The position numbers were made by a program, and so were the translations under genes. Shown here piece by piece: positions 1 to 5,223 of a stretch of DNA of 5,903 bases (positions are counted from its first letter, which is position 1; each line of letters opens with the position of its first letter). Source of the stretch: Gemmatimonadales bacterium (GTDB lineage: Bacteria; Gemmatimonadota; Gemmatimonadetes; Gemmatimonadales; GWC2-71-9); NCBI GenBank assembly GCA_013812695.1, contig JACCSZ010000121.1:1-5903 (forward strand), in the 5' to 3' direction. Under the pieces are notes generated by a model. The model saw only the letters and a list, made by a program, of their open reading frames with translations, did no database searches and had not been told where the DNA came from.

Positions 1-1247
1 CCAGGGGCGATGCCGACGCCGGTGTCCCGCACGGTCAAGCTGATTGCGTCGTCCTGCTCGGCGAGCGTGAGGTCGACGCTGCCGCCCTGCGGTGTGTACT
101 TGATGGCGTTGGTAACCAGATTGAGCAGCATCTCCCGGATCCGATGGCGGTCCACCGAGAGCCGCACCGGATGATCGGGCATCGCGCTCGTCACCGCGAT
201 GTCGCTCCCCTCGCCGAGCATCTCCGCGGTCTCGACCACCTCGCCCAGGAGGTCGCGCAGGTCGGCCTCCTCCACCGCCAGCGGGGCCCGGCCTTCGTCG
301 GCGCGGGCCAGCGTCAGCAGGCTCTCGACCAGCTCGGTCATCTCGTTGATCTGGGCCAGCGTGTCGTCGAGCGACTGGAGGATCTCGCCCGGGACGCCCG
401 GGTGGACCAGCGCGCGCTCGACGCCGGCCCGGAGCACCATGAGCGGCGTCTTGAGCTCGTGGCTGGCATCGGCGGTGAAGCGGTGCAGGCCCGCGAAGCT
501 CTGCTCCAGCCGCGCGAGCATTCCGTTCACGGTCAGGGCCAGCCGCGCCATCTCGTCGTTCGAGAGCGGCACCGCGAGACGGCGGTGCAGGCTGGTGCCG
601 TCGGAGATCGCCTCGACCTCGTCCATGATTCCCTGCACCGGCCGGAGCGACGTCCCCGCCAGCCAGTAGCCGACGAGCGCGGCGGCCAGCAGGATGATCG
701 GCGCGATGATGAGCATCGAGCGCACCAGTTCCGCGGGCCCGAACGCCACCTGGGCCGTAGAGGTGGCCACGAGGACACCGCCGATCTCCGGCCCCGCCCC
801 CTCGACGCGGACGGCGAGGTACCGCACGCTCCCGACCCCCGGACCCAGGTGCATGGTGCCGGCGCGCTTCGGCAGCCGCACGGTGTCGAGCGGAGCGGAG
901 AGCCGCTGCAGCGCGTCGGCGCTCAGCGTCCGCGCCACCTCGCTGAGCGCGAGCACGTGGCCGGTGGTGTCGGCGACGACGAGGTAGTCACGCACAGCTT
1001 CCAGGTAGGCGCTGATCCCAGGATCGAGCGCGGGTCGGCTCCCCGCGGTGGTCACGATCCGGCCGAGCACGTTGTACGATTCGCTGAGCCACCGATTGGC
1101 GAGATCGGCTTCCAGGCCGAGCCGCTGGTCGAGCTCGCGAACGCTCGACTGGCGACGCTCGAGGTACAGCAGCGTGCCAAACGCCAGGACCGTGACCCCC
1201 AGCGCGACCGTGTACCACAGGGTCAGCCGCCGCCGGATCGTCGGCAC
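1..1247 (-). CDS. Membrane-bound sensor histidine kinase (HAMP-HisKA-HATPase), C-terminus cut by window edge
   Basis: Transmembrane histidine kinase, probably the partner of the response regulator just upstream. 415 full codons are visible. An N-terminal membrane helix lies at about residues 9-28 after a basic RRR start. A periplasmic sensor region of about 140 residues follows, then a second helix near 177-197 and a HAMP linker near 197-250. The HisKA domain carries the phospho-accepting H263 in DASHELKTPL. The ATPase domain shows its N box around N380 (NLVTNAIKYTP) and G1 box DTGVGIAP at 408-415. The reading frame then leaves the window, so the G2 box and end are unseen. The start is a GTG one base after the regulator's stop. 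No in-frame ATG or strong ribosome site precedes it, which suggests translational coupling. The layout resembles the CusS/CopS/QseC kinases, but nothing here proves a metal ligand. The family call is secure and the signal is unknown. Confidence 0.93.
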   Translation of the reverse strand, partial: MPTIRRRLTLWYTVALGVTVLAFGTLLYLERRQSSVRELDQRLGLEADLANRWLSESYNVLGRIVTTAGSRPALDPGISAYLEAVRDYLVVADTTGHVLALSEVARTLSADALQRLSAPLDTVRLPKRAGTMHLGPGVGSVRYLAVRVEGAGPEIGGVLVATSTAQVAFGPAELVRSMLIIAPIILLAAALVGYWLAGTSLRPVQGIMDEVEAISDGTSLHRRLAVPLSNDEMARLALTVNGMLARLEQSFAGLHRFTADASHELKTPLMVLRAGVERALVHPGVPGEILQSLDDTLAQINEMTELVESLLTLARADEGRAPLAVEEADLRDLLGEVVETAEMLGEGSDIAVTSAMPDHPVRLSVDRHRIREMLLNLVTNAIKYTPQGGSVDLTLAEQDDAISLTVRDTGVGIAP

Positions 1248-1248
1248 G

Positions 1249-1917
1249 TCAGGCCCGCACGACGTACCCGACGCCGCGCACGGTGTGCACCAGCTTCTCC
1301 GCGTGCCCGGAATCGACCTTCTTGCGCAGGCGGTTGATCACCACGTCGACGATGTTCGTGCCCGGATCGAAGTGGTAGTCCCAGGCGTACTCGGTGATCA
1401 GGGTGCGGGACATGACGCGTCCGGCGTGGCGCGCCAGGTACTCGAGGACCGTGTACTCCTTGGGCGTGAGGTCGATGCGCTCGCCCGCCCGGCGGACTTC
1501 CCGGGTGGCGGTGTCGAGCTCGAGATCGCCGACCCGCAGTACGGGGCTGCGGATCTCCTTGGGCCGGCGGCCCAGCGCCTCGACCCTCGCCAGCAGCTCC
1601 TCGAAGGCGAACGGCTTGGTTACGTAGTCGTCCGCCCCCGAGCGCAGCGCCTGCACCTTGAAGTCGATCGCGTCCTGCGCGGTGAGCACGAGGATCGGGG
1701 TGGTGGTGCCGCGGTCTCGCAGGGTTCGCAGGACCTCCAGGCCGCTCATGCCCGGGAGCCTGAGATCCAGCACCAGCAGGTCGTACCTCCCGCCCGACGC
1801 GAGCCGGAGCCCTTCCATGCCGTCGTCCACCAGGTCGGCCTGGAAGTGATGTTCCTCCAGCCCGCGCTTCACGTACTGGCCAACCGTCCGGTCGTCCTCG
1901 ATGACCAGGATCTTCAT
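1249..1917 (-). CDS. OmpR/PhoB-family response regulator
   Basis: Two-component DNA-binding response regulator of 222 residues, the normal length for the OmpR family. The receiver domain (about 2-115) has the acidic pocket E7-D8-D9, the phospho-acceptor D51 in LVLDLRLPGMSG, the switch residues T79 and Y98, and the conserved K101 in TKPF. The C-terminal winged helix (about 125-222) contains LTPKEYTVLEYLARHAGRV, then DYHFDPGTNIVDVVINRLRKK and the final hairpin HTVRGVGYVVRA. The DYHFDPGTN...RLRKK wording is typical of CusR/CopR-like regulators (family knowledge), but the target genes cannot be read from this window. The start codon forms an ATGA overlap with the stop of the upstream soluble kinase, and the downstream membrane kinase starts one base after this stop. 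It is therefore the single visible phosphorelay output between two kinases. Confidence 0.96.
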   Translation of the reverse strand: MKILVIEDDRTVGQYVKRGLEEHHFQADLVDDGMEGLRLASGGRYDLLVLDLRLPGMSGLEVLRTLRDRGTTTPILVLTAQDAIDFKVQALRSGADDYVTKPFAFEELLARVEALGRRPKEIRSPVLRVGDLELDTATREVRRAGERIDLTPKEYTVLEYLARHAGRVMSRTLITEYAWDYHFDPGTNIVDVVINRLRKKVDSGHAEKLVHTVRGVGYVVRA

Positions 1918-3404
1918 GCGCCCGCCGGCAGCACGACCCGAAAGAGCGCGCCCTGGCCGGGCGCGCTCTCCACCTCGATGCGGCCCCGGTGGTCGGCCAC
2001 GATACCGTAGCAGATCGAGAGTCCGAGCCCGGTGCCTCGCCCCGGCGGCTTGGTCGTGTAGAACGGCTCGAAGATCTTGGTCTGATCACCGCGCGAGATG
2101 CCGGTGCCGGTGTCCTCTACCTCCACGAGCACCTCGCCCGACGGCGCGGCGCCCGGGCCGGTCCGGATCGTGAGCTGGCCGCCGTGCTCCATCGCGTCGA
2201 GGGCGTTCAGCATGAGGGCCATCAGCACCTGGATCAGCTGCTCGGCGCTGCCGACCGTGTCCGGCAACTCGGGCGACAGCGAGCGCACGAGCTGCAGGCG
2301 CTTGAAGCGCTCATGGTGCTTGAGCAGGAACAGTGCTTCGTCCACCAGAGCGTTGAGCGAGACCGGCCGCTTGGGCGTGGCTTTGGTCCGGCTGAAGTCG
2401 AGCAGCCCGTCGACGATTCGCGTGCAGCGCTGGACTTCACGGTCGATGATCCCGAGGTATTCGGCGGCCTGGCCACCCGCGCCTGCCGGCAGCCGGCCTT
2501 CGATGGCCGTCAGGCAGACGCTGATCGTGGCCAGCGGATTGTTGATCTCGTGCATGATCCCCGCGGCCAACTGCCCGATCGCGGCAAGCTTCTCGCTCTG
2601 CAGAATCTGACCCTGTACGCGGTGCCAGCCGGTCACGTCCTCGCCGATCGTGATCACGTGGGTGATCTCGTCGCCATCCAGCCGCATCGGGATCTTGCTC
2701 AGCCGATAGTGCCGGGTTTCGCCGCCGAGCGTCACCTCCTGCTCGGCCTGCTGGATCTCGCCGGTCTCGAACACGCGGTCGAACTCGGCACGGAGCTGGG
2801 CCGCCGGCTGCCGGGTGAGCACCTCGAAGACCGGCCGGCCGACCACGTCGTCGCGCCGAAGTCCCTGGGTGCCGGTTTCGCGCTTCCGATTCCAGCTCTG
2901 GATGCGGTAGTCGCGGTCGATGACGTAGAGGCCGATCGGAAGGCTGTCGATGATGAGGCTGGTGAACCGGCGATGCTCGTCGATCTCGCGCGACTGGGCG
3001 GCGACCTCCCCCGCCAGGTCCGCCGAGAGCTCGACCGCCGCCAGGTAGGGGGCGAGGCAGTCGGCCACGATGGTCAACACGTCCACGCCACCGCCGCCGT
3101 CCGGCAACCGAGCTTCGAGCAGGCCGAGGCGCGATCCTTCGTGCTCGAGCGAGAAGCGCACCCAGCCGGGCTGAACGGCTATCGTGGCCAGCGACGACAC
3201 GAGTACCGGGCCACCTGTCGCCCGGGGCGCCTGCGCGGCGCGGAACGCCGTGGTATTCGGCTCCCGCCGCCATACGGTCACCGCGTCCGCCGGCAGGCCG
3301 TCCCGGAGCATTTCGGCCACGCCACCGAGCGTGTCGCCGGTGTCCAGCCCCTCGTTCAGGAGCTTAGCGACCGATCCGACCAGGGCCAGATCAGCGCGAT
3401 CCAC
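1914..3404 (-). CDS. Soluble GAF-PAS sensor histidine kinase
   Basis: Cytoplasmic histidine kinase of 496 residues with no membrane helix. A GAF-like region lies at about residues 8-125, a short helical linker follows, and a PAS domain spans about 146-262 (SLIIDSLPIGLYVIDRDYRI onward, ending in ITIGEDVTGWHRVQ). The HisKA H box is MHEINNPLA with H285. The complete ATPase domain shows N box N400 (LMLNALDAM), G1 box DTGTGIS at 431-437, F box FEPFYTTK at 445-452 and G2 box GTGLGLS at 457-463. The H box and PAS arrangement recall NtrB-type kinases, yet the adjacent regulator is OmpR-type. The GTG start is favoured because GGAG sits 8 bases before it and the protein keeps its whole GAF region. It overlaps the lipoprotein gene by 14 bases and the regulator gene by 4, so all three are probably cotranscribed. 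There is no receiver domain, so it is not a hybrid kinase. The GAF ligand is unknown. Confidence 0.94.
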   Translation of the reverse strand: MDRADLALVGSVAKLLNEGLDTGDTLGGVAEMLRDGLPADAVTVWRREPNTTAFRAAQAPRATGGPVLVSSLATIAVQPGWVRFSLEHEGSRLGLLEARLPDGGGGVDVLTIVADCLAPYLAAVELSADLAGEVAAQSREIDEHRRFTSLIIDSLPIGLYVIDRDYRIQSWNRKRETGTQGLRRDDVVGRPVFEVLTRQPAAQLRAEFDRVFETGEIQQAEQEVTLGGETRHYRLSKIPMRLDGDEITHVITIGEDVTGWHRVQGQILQSEKLAAIGQLAAGIMHEINNPLATISVCLTAIEGRLPAGAGGQAAEYLGIIDREVQRCTRIVDGLLDFSRTKATPKRPVSLNALVDEALFLLKHHERFKRLQLVRSLSPELPDTVGSAEQLIQVLMALMLNALDAMEHGGQLTIRTGPGAAPSGEVLVEVEDTGTGISRGDQTKIFEPFYTTKPPGRGTGLGLSICYGIVADHRGRIEVESAPGQGALFRVVLPAGA

Positions 3405-3903
3405 GGGTCTCGCTCCGTGGCGACGCCGTGGCGGCCAAGCTCAGAATCCGCCACTCCCCCTTGATGCGTCGCAACACGAGATGCTCGATCCATTCGCCGT
3501 CGCTCACGGAGCCGGCGACGGGGAGCAGGCGGCGGGTCGTGAGCCACACCGCGGCGAGTTCGCCGTCCTGCCGGTAGTCCGACCGCAGCACGCGGACGTC
3601 GAATCTCGCGGGGTCGAATCCTGCCACCCTCCGCGCGATCGTTCCGAGCGCGAAGTCGATCGGCACCGCCTGGTGCGCGCCGCTGTCCATGGGGAGCAGC
3701 GGCCCGGAATAGATGGCATCCGACCAGAACAGCGCGCGCGCCCCGTTCCAATCACGTCCCGACAGGGTGCGAGCGTAGCGCGAGACCAGCGCCTGCACGG
3801 CTTCCTCGTCGTGGCGGGTGCCGGTCGGCGTGTGATCTTCGATCCGGCACGCCGCGGCCAGCCAGAGGCCGAGGCAGAGCCCCGCGCGGTAGGGACGGCG
3901 CAT
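3391..3903 (-). CDS. Putative lipoprotein with SnoaL/NTF2-like (DUF4440-like) domain
   Basis: Protein of 170 residues with a short basic N-terminus (MRRPYR), a hydrophobic stretch and LAAAC ending at C19. This is a slightly relaxed lipobox (A rather than L at -3), so export and lipidation are likely but not certain. The mature part (about 32-160) reads like an NTF2/SnoaL-like alpha-beta barrel: an amphipathic helix with ALVSRYARTLSGRDWNGARALF, and a closing strand pair around EWIEHLVLRRIKGEWRILSL. The fold is used by many small binding proteins and enzymes, and no catalytic set is evident. The ATG is supported by AAGGA five bases upstream. The gene overlaps the GAF-PAS kinase by 14 bases, so it probably belongs to the signalling operon and might bind a ligand or shield a sensor in the envelope. 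That role is inferred from position only. Confidence 0.75.
   Translation of the reverse strand: MRRPYRAGLCLGLWLAAACRIEDHTPTGTRHDEEAVQALVSRYARTLSGRDWNGARALFWSDAIYSGPLLPMDSGAHQAVPIDFALGTIARRVAGFDPARFDVRVLRSDYRQDGELAAVWLTTRRLLPVAGSVSDGEWIEHLVLRRIKGEWRILSLAATASPRSETRGSR
3413..3416 (-). promoter_or_regulatory. Ribosome binding site of the soluble kinase gene
   Basis: GGAG on the minus strand, 8 bases before the GTG at 3404. It lies inside the 3' end of the lipoprotein gene and supports the GTG start and the 14-base gene overlap. Confidence 0.6.
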
Positions 3904-3926
3904 CGCGATCCTTGGTGGGGTGTACG

Positions 3927-3994
3927 TGTCATCCTGAGCGAAGCGAAGGAGGCATGACCAGAAGCATGGCTCCTTCGCTGCGCTCAGGATGACA
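3927..3994. repeat. Long inverted repeat (dispersed palindromic hairpin element)
   Basis: Two 25-base arms, 3927-3951 and 3970-3994, are reverse complements except for one pair (A3941 against G3980). After a G-G mismatch the CATG tracts at 3953-3956 and 3965-3968 can extend the stem, leaving an 8-base loop (3957-3964). The arm core CATCCTGAGCGAAGCGAAGG is one I recognise from memory as a dispersed repeat in many high-GC environmental genomes; its reading frames give spurious HPERSEG or PSLRSG peptides. No T run follows either arm, so a classical rho-independent terminator is unlikely. It starts 29 bases after the peroxiredoxin stop and ends 23 bases before the lipoprotein start, where it could stabilise or attenuate the mRNA. 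Confidence 0.85.
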
Positions 3995-4023
3995 GGACCT
4001 GCCGGCTGACCCCGACCCTCCTC

Positions 4024-4509
4024 CTACCCCAGCGCGTGCAGCTGCTGCAGCAGTTCCGCGTTCTCCCGGCGGGCTCCCGGCGTGTTCTCCATGAACGTCC
4101 ACCGGACCGTGCCCTCCCGGTCGATCAGCACGTAGGCCCGATTGGAGAAAAACCGCTCTTCCAGCAGCGTGCCGTAGCGCCGGCTCACGTCGCGTTTGAA
4201 GTCGCTCAGCATGTCGACCGCGATGCGCTCCTTGGCCTTGAACTCGGTCAGCGTGGGGACCGAATCGACGCTGATCGGCAGCACCACCGTGTCCGCGGTC
4301 TGGAACTGCGCGTAATCCTCGGTAAACGCGCACATCTCGCGCGTGCAGGTCTTGGTGAAGGCCAGCGGGAAGAACGCCAGCAGCACGTTCCGGCCGCGAA
4401 GCGTGGAGAGCGTGACTTCACCATCCGCGGTCGAGGGGAGCGTGAAATCCGGCGCGGGCGAGCCGACCGGCGGGAGCCCCTCAGCGGTGGCGGGTGAAAC
4501 GGAGGTCAT
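4024..4509 (-). CDS. Thiol peroxiredoxin (AhpC/TSA superfamily, BCP/PrxQ- or AhpE-like)
   Basis: Peroxiredoxin of 161 residues, expected to reduce hydrogen peroxide and organic peroxides in the cytoplasm using thioredoxin-like electron donors. After a short variable N-terminus the thioredoxin-fold domain begins at GSPAPDFTLPSTADG. The active site PLAFTKTC supplies P48, T52 and the peroxidatic C55 of the PxxxTxxC motif. A second cysteine, C60, lies in CTREMC with the CxxxxC spacing of BCP/PrxQ enzymes and may be the resolving residue. R124 in NRAYVLIDREG fits the conserved active-site arginine. The chosen ATG follows GGGAG at 10 bases and lies 5 bases after the sodA stop. An in-frame ATG further upstream would add 42 unrelated residues read out of frame across the sodA 3' end. 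The FPLAFT wording recalls AhpE, so subfamily assignment is open. It ends in TAG, and the hairpin repeat follows. Confidence 0.93.
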   Translation of the reverse strand: MTSVSPATAEGLPPVGSPAPDFTLPSTADGEVTLSTLRGRNVLLAFFPLAFTKTCTREMCAFTEDYAQFQTADTVVLPISVDSVPTLTEFKAKERIAVDMLSDFKRDVSRRYGTLLEERFFSNRAYVLIDREGTVRWTFMENTPGARRENAELLQQLHALG

Positions 4510-4514
4510 CGGGC

Positions 4515-5132
4515 TCAGGCTCCCTTGGCGCGATCGTACCGGCGGCCGATGTCGGTCCAGTTGACCACGTTCCACCAGGCGGTCACGTAGTCCGGGCGGC
4601 GGTTCTGATACTTGAGGTAGTAGGCGTGCTCCCACACGTCGCAGCCGAGGATCGGCCGCTTGCCGCTCATGAGCGGGTTGTCCTGATTGGGTGTGCTCTC
4701 GATCGCGAGCCCGCCGGCGCGATCGGCGACGACCCAGACCCAGCCGCTGCCGAACCGTCCGGCCGCCGCCTTGCCGAATTGTTCCTTCAGCTGCGCGAGG
4801 CCGCCGAACCCCTTGGCGATGCCGTCCGCCAGCGAGCCGGCCGGCTCCTTCGCGCCGCCGGGAGCCATCATCTCCCAGAACATCGTGTGGTTCACGTGGC
4901 CGCCGCCGTTGTTGCGGACCGGCGTCCGCACCGCCTCGGGAAGCGTCTCGATGTTCGCCATCAAGTCCTCGACCGATTTCTTCTGCAGATCGGGGTGCGC
5001 CTCCAGCGCGGCGTTCAGGTTGGTCACGTAAGTCGCGTGGTGCTTGTCGTGATGGATCCGCATCGTCTGCTCGTCGATGTGCGGCTCCAGGGCAGCGTAG
5101 TCGTACGGAAGGGGGGGAAGGGCGAACGCCAT
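4515..5132 (-). CDS. sodA: Superoxide dismutase, Mn type
   Basis: Fe/Mn superoxide dismutase of 205 residues, dismuting superoxide to hydrogen peroxide and oxygen in the cytoplasm (no signal peptide). It begins with the typical FALPPLPYDYAALEPHID. The metal ligands are H27 (in RIHHDKHH), H82 (in GGGHVNHTMFW), D165 and H169 (both in DVWEHAYYLKYQNRRPDY). The active-site tyrosine is Y35. Glycine in NNGGGHVNH together with Q150 in TPNQDNPL is the pattern of manganese rather than iron enzymes; cambialistic activity cannot be excluded. The ATG is chosen because GAGGAG lies six bases before it and because alignment with family members starts there. An upstream in-frame ATG would add 21 atypical residues and lie close to the predicted -10 element. 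The peroxiredoxin gene follows after 5 bases, so the two form a probable detoxification operon. Confidence 0.97.
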   Translation of the reverse strand: MAFALPPLPYDYAALEPHIDEQTMRIHHDKHHATYVTNLNAALEAHPDLQKKSVEDLMANIETLPEAVRTPVRNNGGGHVNHTMFWEMMAPGGAKEPAGSLADGIAKGFGGLAQLKEQFGKAAAGRFGSGWVWVVADRAGGLAIESTPNQDNPLMSGKRPILGCDVWEHAYYLKYQNRRPDYVTAWWNVVNWTDIGRRYDRAKGA

Positions 5133-5138
5133 GGCCGA

Positions 5139-5144
5139 CTCCTC
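5139..5144 (-). promoter_or_regulatory. Ribosome binding site of sodA
   Basis: GAGGAG on the minus strand, six bases before the ATG at 5132. It is the strongest Shine-Dalgarno sequence I found in the window and fixes the sodA start in preference to the in-frame ATG at 5195. Confidence 0.8.
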
Positions 5145-5179
5145 AGGCTGAAATCTGCTGAATTCCAAATGACTTAACC

Positions 5180-5191
5180 CGGCTCGAGCCG
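5180..5191. promoter_or_regulatory. 12-bp perfect palindrome at the predicted sodA transcription start
   Basis: CGGCTCGAGCCG is a perfect inverted repeat lying just downstream of the proposed -10 element, about where transcription would begin. Two direct copies of ATTTGG (minus strand, 5197-5192 and 5170-5165) flank it. The position suits a repressor operator or a short 5' hairpin in the leader. I do not recognise the sequence as a known Fur, MntR, OxyR or SoxR site, and GC-rich palindromes of this size can arise by chance. Confidence 0.35.
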
Positions 5192-5194
5192 CCA

Positions 5195-5223
5195 AATATG
5201 GGTCTGGCCGACGGAGGGGTCAA
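5195..5223 (-). promoter_or_regulatory. Predicted sigma70-type promoter of sodA-peroxiredoxin
   Basis: On the minus strand TTGACC (5223-5218; 5 of 6 consensus bases) is followed after exactly 17 bases by CATATT (5200-5195; 4 of 6 consensus bases). The -35 element overlaps the stop codon of the upstream membrane-protein gene. The predicted start near 5188 gives a leader of about 56 bases before the sodA ATG. This AT-richer patch stands out in an otherwise very GC-rich window. Confidence 0.6.

Noticed and set aside
144..1337. Long plus-strand open frame (397 codons) opposite the membrane kinase
   Set aside because: It is antisense to a clear histidine kinase, its product is Arg/His/Pro-rich low-complexity sequence without a recognisable domain, and such shadow frames are expected in high-GC DNA.
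1989..3464. Plus-strand open frame of 491 codons opposite the GAF-PAS kinase
   Set aside because: It is the mirror of the kinase gene's codon bias. The translation shows no family motif, while the minus strand carries every kinase box.
3904..3926. Separate promoter for the lipoprotein-kinase cassette just after the hairpin
   Set aside because: TTCGCT-N17-TACACC can be drawn across the hairpin arm, but each box matches only three consensus bases, which is too weak to call.
3927..3994. Rho-independent terminator
   Set aside because: The stem is long and strong, but no T run follows it in either orientation, so it is listed as a repeat instead.
3929..4333. Minus-strand open frame across the hairpin repeat and peroxiredoxin 3' half
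   Set aside because: Its end contains the HPERSEG and PSLRSG peptides created by translating the palindromic repeat, and the rest is an out-of-frame copy of the peroxiredoxin gene.
5133..5195. N-terminal extension of SodA from the ATG at 5195
   Set aside because: The added 21 residues do not resemble the family, the ATG lies next to the predicted -10 element, and the ATG at 5132 has an excellent ribosome site.
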